64,000 nt of DNA. Source: Lingula anatina (Eukaryota > Brachiopoda > Lingulata > Lingulida > Lingulidae). The first letter of the stretch is position 1. Each line of letters begins with the position of its first letter. The stretch lies in assembly GCF_001039355.2 (NCBI RefSeq), contig NW_019773859.1, positions 143,852-207,851 on the forward strand, read 5' to 3'. Positions 52,401-64,000 of this stretch are shown here, one piece after another. The position numbers and the translations under genes were made by a program. The notes under the pieces are model-generated. The model was given only the letters and a program-made list of their open reading frames with translations, did not search any database and was not told the DNA's origin.

Positions 52401-54470
52401 TTTAGAAGAAAGTATTTCATGCAATTTTGATTAATTGAAATTAATTCCGGACGAAAAATCTAAAATAAATGCATAATATTCTTCTACTGGACGCCAGAAT
52501 TCCCTGAGGAATGGAAATTCTGGTGATAACAGAATTGCAGAAAATCAAGTTGCAGAATAATACTGCAGAACCTCCCCCTGGGAACTATTATATCAAATAA
52601 ATGAGATATATAAGAACCCGAGGGGTTGGAGATCACAGTAGATAGAGAAGAGATGGGGGGTGAATTACATGCATTTTAAAATGATTATATCGATTAGATA
52701 TAAAGAACATGCCCTAAGCGAATATGGCTGAGCAGTGATTTGCAGTGATAAATTTCATTGTCTCATTCCCATAAGTTTAGAACTTTGTGTAAACTGACAG
52801 GCCAAACAGTGGGGACGATTGGACAAAAAACGGATTTAAGTATAGCATAAACGTCATGCCGAATATACCTGATTATGACATGTTATGTAATGCAACAATT
52901 CAATGCGGTGACAGATCAACTTTCGTCCACCTTCAGTTTTAATTCAGTTTTAACAGCAATTCAAGTAAAAGACAGTGTAAACCATATAACTTATGTTCTA
53001 CTCTTGTCAACTCCTCCCTTATTATAAACGAAATTAAACACAAATAACGTATGTTAGATAATTTTAAATTATCATTAAATGAGTTGCAACATTTATCCTT
53101 TTAGGTTTTCTTGCCGCACACTATCTCTAAAAGTTGGTTTCGTTGTGTAATGTGTTCTAATATTGTGGTAGTGTTTGCAACATGTGGGCTGTGATACTGT
53201 CGCTTGTTTTTGTATTCGGCTGAATATTTTTAGTTTTAAAATGAGTCATTTTCGTTGGGTGAGGTGTATTTTTGTGTTGTTGATCCCGAAGTGGTATTTG
53301 TGATAGTTGTGGCGGACCAAAAGGAAACCATAGTCATTCTAACCGGAGGGCCTCGGCTGAACAAGTGACATATACACCATATTGGATGAAGGAAAAAAGT
53401 TGCCAATCTAATCTGCCCACCTCATAGTAAATTTGTGAGAATCCCTACAACGTATCAGCACGCAGAAAAACTTTAAATTTACAAATACAGCAGCGCAATT
53501 GCAAAATACATGTAAAAAGATTGTGGAAACAGTACGAGTACCTACCCCTCACTAAGGTAAAAAGCGGAGCGTCCCCTCGGATGACACACGCGGTTTGGAT
53601 ACTGTTGTATGCCTGGTTGCAGTGGACACCTGATTCACAAATAAAGTAGTATTTGGTTATATTTGAACATCATTAAATGTAAACACTAGACAAATAGACA
53701 GAGAACTGTATGTTTTTTAGATGGTGATAAGATTTTTGATTGTTGTCGGAAGAATATTTTATTATAACTTTGAGTGCACAACACACCTGATCAAATATAT
53801 TTGCCTTTTGTTGTCTGCTTTCAATAAATATATTCAACCTCAAATAAATTGCAAATACTAAAAATGTCATATAGTCGCATGTGCAGCCTTAATAATGTGT
53901 GGTATAATGCACCATGACAATATATGAGAGAACCTTCCATCCTAGTGACTGCGGCATTTGCAGCATATTGATTTTATGAACTGCGACTGTATACCAGTAA
54001 GGGTTGTTTTCTTTTCCAATATCTTTTTATGTTCTCTAGCGTATCCTTGTGTTAACTAAGAATATCCCTTATGAGTTTCCCGGGAAATGTTCATGGGTCC
54101 GTTAATTCACGAACAGATATGAAATATTACTCGTACAAAAAGCCTGAACAAAGAAAAAGCTACTTAAAGTACGTTTTGGAAATATTGATGATTCATCCAT
54201 CCAGGTGTGTTTTCAGGTAATTATCGTTATTACCCTAAACACAGCACAATTATATGTTCGTGCAAACATGGGGTTAATCATAGCTTGTATGGATGCATTT
54301 TTGCAAATTGGCGACACGGACATTTCGCATTTGGTATTTGATGTTTCCACATAACCAACACTTCGGAGTAGTTTGGAAATCCCTTCTCTGATACTCTGTA
54401 GCAAGCTCCTCTTTTGAACGTTTGACTGACGTTTTGAGATTCTATGACCACTTTTATATTCATCGATAAT

Positions 54471-54523
<53 letters not shown>

Positions 54524-54797
54524 GAAACATTTCATATTTGCCACCGCTAATAGGCCGAAGTGGCTGGAAACAACAAACTAAAAAACGGTGAATGATTAGA
54601 CATGCATTAACTGCAACTTCATATGACACCTTACCCTCCGTACATTGGAAGCGACATGTTTATTATTGCCAGTAGGCTTATAACCGTGGCTGAAAAAATC
54701 ATTTGATCCATCCTTCGGTTGTTATACTGAGAGAAAGTTTCAGATATGCAGCTCTATCATTGTGATTCTAGGTTATGGATATCCTCACAGGAACACA

Positions 54798-54884
<87 letters not shown>

Positions 54885-56661
54885 GTTCACGGATGTTCAA
54901 CACCTGTTTCATCAATGATGTTAATTGTGTATTTTACATACACCTGTACATGTATATGGATTCTCTTAAAGAGCAATCATATCATACATTATAGGAATAC
55001 TTACTTTGTTTATACTGCAGCACATTAAAATGCCTCTCCGTTATGACAACGCAGGAGTAACATATTCTCACACTGAAACAAAACAAAAAACAAAAATATT
55101 CAAATGCAATGTTTTCAAGAAGTTGGTGAACAATTTCCGTTGCTACAATTGTATTTCACACTGGGTTTCTTTTGCACTTTTCAACCAAAAATTGTTTAAC
55201 TCATCATTATTTGATGCATTAACCACTTATTGCCATTCTTTATTTCTCTGTTATACAAAAATTCCATTAATTCTTTATTCTAGCAATAACTCATTTTCTA
55301 GTGAATAACATTTTTGTTCATCGCACATTTCGATCCATTTTTACCCATAATGCATTAATTTGTTACTTTCCCTTTTTGTTCCTATTAAATTGCATTAGAC
55401 CCTTTATGTCAATATTCCTTTAGCACATTTAGAAAATAAATATCCTCCCAGTCGATACAGATCATAACTTCGTAGTTCCTCGTTTCACTGCTGAAGCCAA
55501 CTCGGCTGTAAGTATGACACGACGGATGGCGTTTTTTAACAACTTGCTCACGGCGAATTCGAGTTCAGTTTGACTAAAGGATTTACAATAATTTAATAAT
55601 GATCCAGAGAGCGCATTTGGGAATAGATATTGTTCTCTTCATAATTTTATTTGCCTGGCTCTGAGGAAACCACTCCAGCGAGAGAAACGCACAAAGGATT
55701 CCAATGTTCAGCACTTTCAACTGAATGCAGCGTCGAGCCATAGAAGGCCGACATATGCTTGCCTCCCATGGGCGGATGAGGAAAATAATTAAAATACAAA
55801 TTAATTAAAAATATAATAAAGAAATTAAAAAATTGAAATTGTCTCATTGTTGGAATTATTTATTTATTTACGTATTTACCAATTATTATTAACCCATTTA
55901 TGTCATGGCGCTATACTGGGTATAGCTAGAATACGCCAAAACACAACAGCAAAACAAAAGAAGTAGGTGTTTCGAAGATTAAACTATATACCATCATATG
56001 TATTATCTAGAAGAAGTGTATAACGTCGTTAGCAGCACAGACTTGATCATCTTACATCACGTAACATATGCCAGGTAAAACGCATGTGAAATAAGGTCGC
56101 GCAGATCCTTTGGGAATAATCGAATCTCTAGTCACAAAAGGAAAAAACTGGAACCTATGTTTAAGCCTTTCTGTTTTAATAATGAAAAATGTAGAAAAAT
56201 CAGCGCAATTATTGCCCACGACCAACAAAATCCAATTTATTGACACGAAAAAGATAGATAATGCATCGCCCCTTTCATCCCTGTGCTTTCACTAAAAGGT
56301 TTTAACATACAAAAAGGCGATAGATAATAAACTTCTAAAGCGTGATGGCTTATTTGAAGACACTAACAGCTCATGAAAAGCCGAACCAATTTGCGTGAGC
56401 AACTTTCTAAACGGCTCCCCTTTTGTCACCGGGGACAGAGTTTCCCATTTCGAGGCATATTAGAGTAAATTGAAATTGGGTTCCCGAGCGATTTCCGAAT
56501 TGAACATTTAACAATATATGGAATGAGAAATAGTTTTCACTTCGTGCACAAAAAGTAAAATGCTTTGTTGTGTTTTCTTTTAGGGCAATGGGCTTGGCAA
56601 GAAAAGGAATGTAAATGATGCTAAAATAAATTATCTAGTTCATCGTGCATGTATGCATGCA

Positions 56662-56701
<40 letters not shown>

Positions 56702-59700
56702 GGCATGCGCGCGTGAGTGCAAGAGAGCTTTGTTTGCAGCTGGCTAGCCACGCTGTTATGTATTCTGCGATCTCATGGACCTGCCATATCGTTTTCACGA
56801 TAAATATTTAAAAGACTGAGGTTTTACGAAGAAAGATAATATTATGCATAAGCCATATAAACCACAAAGCACCTTAACTGCTATGGTAACCTAACACTAT
56901 GACAAGAAAGAGGCGGTCTGTTTGCTGAAAAAATCTTAGACAGAGACCTAGCAAAACAGAACGATTTGGTTTCATTTTTAAGAACTTGTTCACGGCTTTT
57001 TTTCACTTCAGTTATAACCTAGTAGCAGCTGTGTATCGACCATTTGAAGCACATGTAACCCTAGAAATATTTCACTTCCTTTAGACCAGGTCGCTATCTT
57101 TCTTCGAACCATGAAGCAAAGTCACGCAGTGGGCTTCGAGCAACACCTGTCCTTCCTGCCACAAAGGGTAATCTCCATGGTGATGTGCTCTTTTTACATC
57201 TGATTTTAAATTTCATTCCTGATAAGGCATGGTTTGTGTTCGTTATCTTCACAATATAAGGGCACTGAAATTTACTTCGACGAAAAAAACTAAGAGAATT
57301 CGTATTCGTCCTAATGGGACAAGCACCTTGAAAATGGAACAAATTATGTACGCTGACTTTACCTTAAAAATCTGTAATACAACAGTTAATCCACAAATGT
57401 AAACTTGTATTTAAGTCGATTACAAAAGACATCCAAAGGAGCTGCTCCTGATAAAATACGGCAAACTTTTAAGGGGTCTAGGATATTAACGAAAAAGTCC
57501 AAAACTAATGCAGCTAATTAAATTTCCTATTAATTAAAGGATATGGTCTAGCAAGCAAAACAATTTTCCAAAGTTTGTAGTCACAGTGTGACACGAGTGA
57601 CGTAATATCAGCGTTTTGGGGCTAAAATTGTCATTTTTTTAATCAAGATTTTCTCTTAAACAAAAAGCCCTATAAATACGATTGAAATAGCTATCTAAAG
57701 GTTAGCACNACTAAAAATCGAGTTCAAGACGTATTTTTAATATCCTTGACCCCTTAAAGATCTCCTAAATTTACAAGTATGCCTGTATGTATGTATGTAA
57801 AAAATCTGTCAAGTGAGCAAACACAGAGAAGAAAAACCATTCCAATTGTGTATTTGAAAATAAAACATTTTTATGTGGATTTCTGCTAGCAAAAATTCCA
57901 CTAAAATGTTCAAAAAAGAAGGGGGGACGTTAAAACATTGATAACATAGGCTTGCAGGCCTGATAAAAATCATCTAATCTTTAAAAGTTTAATGTCTTGT
58001 AGCCCGTGCTAGATATTCAGCTCTTTTGTAGGAGTACTGAGTATAAACGGAAAGATTGATTGTTGGAGAAAAGATAGAAAGCGCAAGTGCGTGTGAAGTT
58101 GGCATTTATCTAGCAGACGAGACCAGCTATCCTTGATTACGAGAATAAAACACAAATAACATCGCTATGACTGTATTATCAGAGCCTTTTATACCAAGAT
58201 TGCATTCAGAGTGATACGAAATCGATAAAAGCCAAGCCATTTACAATTTTCATGCCGTGCGGTCAATTTTTCTCCATGATCTCCTTACTGGCAGACGACA
58301 GTTTCGGTTCCAGCGATCGGAACTGGGAGACGGGAAAATCAGACTTTGTTCAATTCTGGTCCAAGATTACCTATACGACTTTATCAATCATTCTTTTTTT
58401 CAAAAGGAACCTTAAGATTAAAGGCAAATTGTAGGAAATAGCGTTGGTCCATTAATCCTGAGAATCGATCATTTCTTTCAAGGCACACAATAGCGTCGCA
58501 ATCACAGGCCATGTAAAATGTCCGAATGGCGACGGAATAACCCCAGCGGCACGTTTGACGACAAATGCATCATTTTTGGCTTTTTTTTCCTTTTCATTTC
58601 ATTCTTGATTGAAATGAATAAGTGACTTATGGCAAAAGGCAATCAAAAACCCTTTTTATTTGTTTCTACAGGTATTGCAAAATTTTACTTTTTTGGCTTT
58701 TTACTTGTAGATTTTCATTGATGACAAGATGGTGGTAGTATATACTTTTGTTTTATTTTTAAACACTTGATATAATTTTGTTCTTCATTATTACTGCTCA
58801 AATAAGAGAAAGAAAGGGAAAGCTAGCCGCGCACTGGTTCAAGAAGCTTTCTCCTCCACATATAGAAAGAAACCAAAAATATATAAAAGACGGTCATAAT
58901 TCGCACTTGTCTTCTTATCAATTATAAATATTTGAAATGTTACGAATGAATAAATATTCGGACATGACAACTTCATGATTCAAACTACTTGTAATTTCTT
59001 AATTCATAAAAAGTAAGATGCACGTAGGCCCTACTAAAGACAAGATTTGTACATTACCATCCAGTTCTTGTAATCGGTTGCTAAAACGCAGACAAAAACT
59101 GCGTCTATTGCTAAAACACTTGAACACAATTTAAAGGTTTTCACTTTGTCTGTTTGAATGAGTCTAATACAAAATTGTAGGAAATCTTCGACCTACAAAT
59201 TTCAAATATCTAATCCCCGGTAGAGGGCATTTAAAGCGACTTAGTGCTATGAGACTTAAAATTGATTGGGTATAAAAAGGCGATTTTTCAAATACTGGTA
59301 TTGTAAATGATAAACATACAATGCGGAAGCTGTGATTCAGTATAGTGGTTTCAGCTTGACTACGCAGAACTAATGATCCTGTGGGCCATTGTCTCTCGGA
59401 AGTCTCAATGGCGATCAATTTATCAAACCCAGGGACCCTGATTTCTAGATGTTGAAGCTGTCCTTGGTACCGACTTCAGCTAGACACGACAGGAAGCGTA
59501 TAATATGTAGCGGCGAGTCAGTGTACGATTCTGAAACCCAGGGTGACGTCAGGAATATTGTTCCCTCCGTGGGCGAAAATATTATGTCAGATAAATAGAA
59601 TGATGAATTACATGCACAACCCGGAGCTATATTTTGGACAGGTGACATCATAGAAAGGTGTTGTGTGTTGCTCATCCCCTACAATTTGGAAAACTACTAA

Positions 59701-60193
59701 CTGCGGTCACATTTCATGGGTGTCTTACCGGTGCACTATTTGCAATTTGTCTTTTTTATAGTTGGTTAGAGCGATAGAAGTTACTTGTTTATTGGTCCAC
59801 CAAAATACATTTTTTTTAATAATCATGTTCTCTTTGCAGTGATGCCAACCTTCTGAGAGCTGCTGCACGAGTACCGGTAGCTGCTGTTATGCTACATAGC
59901 ATAAGAAATTTGAATGGCATTATGAAATTGTTTTTCAAAAACTGGATATAAAAATCAAAATGTTTTAAAAAACAAATAACAACAAATTAAAACGAACAAA
60001 AAGGGCTTAATCAATAAAATAAACTGGAGAATTAATCAAACTTACTCGTCTTTGCTCTCAAGAAGAAACGTCTTCTCTATATTCTGTATACATCTCCCCT
60101 TTGGCAAGAAGGAATCCGAAGAGATCTGTATGTCCCCCAGGTCTCCTTGGAACCATCTCCCTTGCCAAGAACTTGGGAACCGGCATTCTTCGG
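38670..60193 (-). CDS. Secreted or GPI-anchored Cys-rich protein of the DUF7042/7043/7044 type
   Basis: Thirteen exons: 60193-60046, 55072-55005, 53629-53546, 50002-49832, 44326-44217, 43118-43010, 41749-41518, 41324-41260, 41058-40984, 40671-40525, 40322-40225, 39352-39241 and 38872-38670. They keep one frame for 539 residues; the first codon is completed by an upstream exon. Order of regions: a DUF7044-like start (EECRFPSSWQGRWFQGDLG, then ICYSCVVITERHFNVLQYK and CVIRGDAPLFTLVRE); a DUF7042-like part (PFQGAYTFTYDNMTGLCDT, EVLATWRDGDNYMYGKF, LIYRCF); a DUF7043-like part (GCTFPSWV, NYQCVRFIKRQNSVIEVHTG); and a last Cys-rich part (TLCPMVNNFSIRT, LECLISWKEQSKTFLVAKI). N-glycosylation sites are present (NMT, NSS, NFS). 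A Ser/Asp/Asn-rich stalk and a hydrophobic tail (NNLITLLICNCLYILSL) suggest GPI attachment. The family's function is unknown; domain names rest on motif memory. Confidence 0.85.
39437..40075 (+). repeat. Dispersed repeat family R2, copy 2
   Basis: Counterpart of 20297-20905. It lies in the intron between exons 40225-40322 and 39241-39352 of the DUF704x gene, antisense to that gene. Confidence 0.8.
42731..42760. repeat. Poly-T tract
   Basis: Thirty uninterrupted T, preceded by a tandem TCCATTATAT. It may be the tail of a small retroposon in reverse orientation, but no body was recognised. Confidence 0.8.
43400..43458. repeat. (TTTA)n microsatellite
   Basis: About 14 tandem TTTA units in an intron of the DUF704x gene. 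Confidence 0.95.
44734..45273 (+). other. Unexplained 179-codon open frame antisense within an intron
   Basis: An ATG at 44734 opens a stop-free frame ending in LTLTSLELREL, the longest open frame in the window that is not part of a recognised exon. No family, signal peptide or membrane segment was recognised. It lies on the plus strand inside the 5.5-kb intron 44327-49831 of the minus-strand gene. It may be a nested gene, a transposon remnant or chance. Confidence 0.25.
45274..49831. other. Large intron of the DUF704x gene
   Basis: No exon of this gene was needed or found between 49832 and 44326, since phases join directly. No transposon or long repeat was recognised. Short open frames on both strands show no family features. 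Confidence 0.5.
50003..53545. other. Intron of the DUF704x gene
   Basis: Nothing beyond AT-rich intron sequence was recognised. The flanking exons join in phase 1. Confidence 0.5.
54471..54522. repeat. C-run followed by (CT)n
   Basis: About ten C followed by about 40 bases of CT repeat, in the intron between exons 55005-55072 and 53546-53629. Confidence 0.95.
54798..54881. repeat. Compound (CT)n(CA)n(GA)n microsatellite
   Basis: Three dinucleotide tracts follow directly. The CT and GA tracts are complementary in the same strand, so they can pair with the CA tract as the loop. Confidence 0.95.
55073..60045. other. Intron 5' of the ICYSC exon of the DUF704x gene
   Basis: No further exon is required, since 60046 ends in phase 2 and 55072 begins with the missing base. 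A (GT)n tract is at 56664-56699. Some patches (for example 58252-58340) are richer in G+C and lack repeats, but nothing could be assigned. Confidence 0.5.
56664..56699. repeat. (GT)n microsatellite
   Basis: Uninterrupted alternating GT after a short ATGC repeat, in an intron. Confidence 0.95.
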
Positions 60194-61466
60194 CTGAAAG
60201 AGAGAGAAAATCGATTTAAAACTACGCCTTCTTTGTTCCATGCTGTATCTGAGTTTGCATGCATTCACTGTTGGAAATAAGATGTGACATTAAAAGCCCA
60301 AGGTTAAATATTTAGCATAAAAAACGTATTGAAAATACATCGTATTTCATGCATCTAAAGTAATCCATGGTATGTATTATTTAACGGTAGCCTTAGCCAT
60401 TCATTTTAAAAAATAAAATAAGCAAAAGGAAATACTACAATCAAATGACACACGACACGATATGAAATTCATTCTAACAAAATCATTTTCTGGAATAATT
60501 TTGCCAGAAGCAGATTAGTTTACGTAATCAAATAAACACAAATATATATGCAGATAGTTTAATCAACCTAAAGTAGTACTGGGGCGAAACATCGTTAAAG
60601 TGCAGTAAACTCAATTAACTGTGCGGCTGAATTACCTGTGACTCACTTATTCAATTAGGTAAGAGTTATTTTCATTGTTAGCTCATTTCTAGTGATAAAT
60701 ATGATATTCGACCCAATTAATGTCCTTAAATTGTGATAGTTTGCTTAATAATCTTACACTTTATTGATATGATGATGAGCTTTATTACTCTGTAAACGCT
60801 GAGATGACAATAAAAGTTCTGTGTATGAATGGGAGCCACCCTAGTTGCTATAACTGATAGCTGGAACAAAAGGTAAAAAAAGTCCTTTGAAAACATCGTT
60901 CCGGTTATCGATTTTTTTGTTTGAATTTCTCACTTGCCATTTCTTGTTACGACTGAAATGATGCTTAAGGCACAAGGGAAAAATTAAGTCAAATATGAAT
61001 ATATGAATTCATGTTCAGGAACAGGTAGCGTGGGACGAATCTCCATCAAATTGTAAACGTTGCAAATTACCCTTATACGTGCAAACAAATTTATGTCGTA
61101 AAAGCAGACGACAATTTATTTTGAACAAATTTTATAACGCAAAGAACCCCGAAGCATCGCCTCCGGCATCGAATCACTATTATTGTCGGTACAAAAGTTT
61201 TGACAATAACTACATTTACGAAGGCACCCCTGGCGAAGAAAATCAGCTACTTATTTCTGTAAATTCAGGACCTAGTAAGACCTCTCAAAACGCAAACATC
61301 ACGTCGTATGAGACACCTGCCAATAAAAAACGCACGGCTGCCGTGAATAAAAGAATAAATATATTTTTGATTAGCCTTCATAATCAATTTATAAGATAAT
61401 TCGACAAAATGTCATATCAAGTAGAAGACATCCTATTGTGTTTAAATTGAACGTAAATCCTGCAAC

Positions 61467-61521
61467 GTACCAATGTTAATGGTATCAATGAAAAAGAAAA
61501 AACCAACCATGTACGCGCCAT
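61467..61521 (-). CDS. Candidate signal-peptide exon of the DUF704x gene
   Basis: An ATG in good context opens MARTWLVFSFSLIPLTLV, a typical signal peptide. Splicing after 61467 leaves one base, which fits the 60193 exon (its first two bases complete a codon, giving Pro, then E-E-C-R-F-P). The donor for that phase (gttgca) is weak, while the stronger gtacgt four bases earlier is out of phase. The true first exon could lie elsewhere. Confidence 0.4.
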
Positions 61522-64000
61522 TTTTGACCTTTTTGTTATTTTCCTAGGTAGGATTAGTGAGACGAAATCATAGACGGGATTTTGCATTATATGTTTAGTT
61601 AAACTGATCAATGGTTCTGATTTCCTTTTCAAATTTCAGGCTAAATGTTATATAATAAACTTATCTTAATAGCATCAGGAATGTAAGTCTTTATAAGAAC
61701 TGACAACTGAGACTTATTTTGTGAAACGGAACGAATCTTTGTTTTCTACCCATTCGTGAGTGCTTCACTAACCTCTCAAGAAAACAGACACATGTAAATT
61801 AGAACGACTGGATGGAGTAATAATAACTGAAGACATCGATTGATAAAGTAATAATAACTGAAGACATTGATTTCTAATGGAAGCCAATTTCCCTGATTCA
61901 CAACGAACACTGCACGAACTTCATATGCTGGACAATTAAATACAGTAACCTTACACTTGCGCTTAATTCTGAGAATTTTCGATTATGTAATTTTGGCCAT
62001 TTTCCTTCTCATTTCAACTACAAAGCTGTCATCAAATCCATTTTGTTCTGTAAAGAACCATCTAACCGAGAAACCTTACCTATGTCCGTAATTCTGCACC
62101 GGGTTACTCAGCAATGTTATTTAAGAAAATAAATCTAGACAGTTATTGGATTTTAATATTGTCAACTCTGCGAGAAAGCGAAATAATCATCTAATACAAT
62201 ATGGCCATGATGACAACCATCACTGACTTTATTACAAACATTCTTTATCTATTAAAAAAAAATCCTTGGAAAACCATTTTACTAAAAAGAAAGCAGTATA
62301 ACTTCGTCAGTCAGGGCAATCCCTTTTGTCATGAGAATTTTCATAACTGAAAAATTCACGCAGTGGTAGTATTGTTCATACGACCAAACACGCTTTCGAG
62401 AGTTCAATTTCCTAATCCATTTGATGTATAATTTAAAAATGAACTTTAGAAATATACCATCTCTCAATGTACCCATTCATTATTAAAATGGCCATCTTCT
62501 CCTTCTAAAAGCTCGTTTTCCTAACTGTTTCATTTTTAATGTACAACCACTTATTAATCCAACAAACCATATTCCCATCAAGTTCATGAGGAACCAAGGG
62601 TGCATTAATTATTCGATAATCAGCACAGGGTCGAGTCAAAGAAACACTGGTACGTGCATCAATAGGCCACCGATGCCCGCCGTGTGATGATACCAGACAT
62701 TAACAACATATCTTTGGGCAATCCACGAATAGATTATTAAAGAACAGTGATAGACACGTGGCCTTTCTGGATTAAGTGGTCATTCGCGCCAAGGACAATG
62801 ATGACCATTGATTGTCACATAATGCACTACACATAGACTGTGGGTAAATCTTAACTCGGAAGTTGAAGATCAATATATGCTCAAAGAGAGAAGGAACGAC
62901 AATATTTTACCGAGAACGCCTATACCGATTCATTTTGCAACCTTGTAACATATTTGATATTTGTTTTATTTTAAGAAATGGGCTGTGAGGTGTAAATCTT
63001 GACTTTTTCGTGACGCATACACACGCTAACTCAAAAAAATTAAAAGAGAGAGAGAGAGAGTGAGAGAGAGAGAAAGAAGAAAGGAAAAAAGAAAATTCGT
63101 TAACTGCCCTTTTTTATCATGGTTACAAAATTTTCCTTTTTGTTCCAATAAACAGCTTCCGGTAACTAGTCTGTTGTCTCTAAATGCACATAAAGTGTTT
63201 ATGGAAAGGTTGAGTAAATTTCACTTGACTATAACATCACGTCAAGCTAAGTAACCGGCATGCCACCGAAGAAAACAATTTACTGCCAAGGTATAATAAA
63301 TTGCTTTATTTGTCTGCCCAACGGGTATTTTAGCCGCTTAAGAAAGCACTTTTCTTGGCGTTTCTTTGGCAGAAGCCAAAAACATAGGGTTATTAATTTG
63401 ATTTAGTTGGGTCGCAAAGCCAGTTGTGATAATTGATTTTCGGTATCAATCATGCCTCCCAAGTGCTCTAGTCAGCCTGTGGTATGGATCACAGAAATTC
63501 CATTTAGGGATTTTTCCAAATGTAAAAAGGGAGAGGGACTGGGCCGATACGACACGCTTGTAAGCACTAGGTTAGTGTATGGGGTGTTTATGGACGATGT
63601 TATACTTTTCATGCTATCAGCTAATACTTTATTATGGCCTTAAAGGAAAAGATGAAACGTGAAGAAACAAAAGATTTGTATTTACGAGAAAACAGTCCGC
63701 ATGCATGGGTCATACATCTCCGTAAAAAATACATTCTCAAGCAATTGATAAGCAGACAGTGTGTATGAAAAGAACATTTACTTTGTTTACGGAATAAAAA
63801 GTAATTATACCTCAATGCATCGCGTTTCCTTAGAAAATCGACATCTCCCAGAAACGATGACAGATTATCATTTTGTGAAATATTACAAGATTGTGTGTGT
63901 GCTCAGACAGTCACGCGATGCCATAAAACACAATGACAGATAATGTAATCGAAAAAAAAGCAAATATTTCAAGCGTGTCTCAGCGCATTTTATACTAAGA
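61522..64000. other. Right end of the window, no gene seen
   Basis: Upstream of the candidate signal-peptide exon, this may hold promoter or 5' UTR sequence of the DUF704x gene. A GA-rich simple repeat lies at about 63044-63075. No coding exon was supported. Confidence 0.5.

Noticed and set aside
53546-53629. A second open frame of this exon reading C-P-L-Q-P-G
   Set aside because: It would follow from joining exon 60046 directly, but the other frame matches the family (CVIRGDAPLFTLVRE) and both neighbouring phases once the 55072 exon is included.
54635-54711. Minus-strand frame MDQMIFSATVISLLAIINMS followed by a good donor, like an alternative signal-peptide exon
   Set aside because: It ends in phase 2, while the next exon (53629) needs phase 1, so it cannot encode an alternative start of the DUF704x protein. 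It is probably a chance hydrophobic frame.
55006-55308. Plus-strand 100-codon frame containing RCYNCISHW
   Set aside because: It overlaps the minus-strand exon 55005-55072 and has no splice context or family match; the Cys pair is coincidental.
61079-61399. 106-codon plus-strand Asn/Lys-rich frame
   Set aside because: It has no ATG at its beginning, low-complexity composition and no family resemblance.
1-64000. tRNA, rRNA, CRISPR arrays, bacterial operons or prophage
   Set aside because: No tRNA arm patterns, rRNA cores or spaced direct repeats of CRISPR type were found; the exon-intron structure rules out a prokaryotic source.

Overview
The window looks like nuclear DNA of an intron-rich, AT-rich invertebrate animal. 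Coding sequence is broken into short exons (21 to 1,327 bases) with GT-AG borders and consistent phase, and the introns and intergenic DNA carry microsatellites, MITE-like hairpins and retroelement debris. The gene set (mitochondrial ClpP, animal-type thioredoxin, a CARD protein, and a secreted protein of the DUF7042/7043/7044 type known mainly from protostomes) points to a protostome, perhaps a lophotrochozoan; the species cannot be named. One assembly gap (19685-19881) and single N bases at 6050, 14692, 26482 and 57709 are present.

Layout. (1) 1-10,650: a minus-strand serine beta-lactamase-like (LACTB/esterase family) gene whose last exon lies off the left edge, plus a near-identical second copy of its first four exons and upstream region. 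The duplicated blocks are 1761-6047 and 6730-10650, and the left copy ends next to an N, so an uncollapsed haplotype is as likely as a real tandem duplication. (2) 12,296-19,126: a minus-strand gene for an 814-residue protein joining an N-terminal CARD to an APPBP2-like TPR region. (3) 19,287-25,201: the plus-strand mitochondrial ClpP gene, head-to-head with the CARD gene across a short shared promoter. (4) 25,200-30,470: no gene; nested transposon insertions and an internally deleted Harbinger-like element. (5) 30,472-34,969: a five-exon minus-strand thioredoxin (108 aa) with two MITEs of one family in opposite orientation in its introns. (6) 38,670-60,193, perhaps to 61,521: a large minus-strand gene with 13 firmly phased exons encoding a Cys-rich secreted, probably GPI-anchored protein with DUF7044, DUF7042, DUF7043 and DUF7045-like regions. 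(7) 61,522-64,000: no gene seen.

The exon models were built by hand from splice sites, reading frames and family motifs. In all five genes the exon lengths and phases add up, which is strong internal support. The neighbours do not form one pathway. The only functional pairing suggested by layout is the divergent CARD-TPR/ClpP pair. The most unusual items are the CARD-TPR architecture, the duplicated 5' half of the beta-lactamase-like gene with a MITE present in one copy only, the 2-kb TA-flanked element nested in an older repeat, and the inverted MITEs around thioredoxin exons 2-4.
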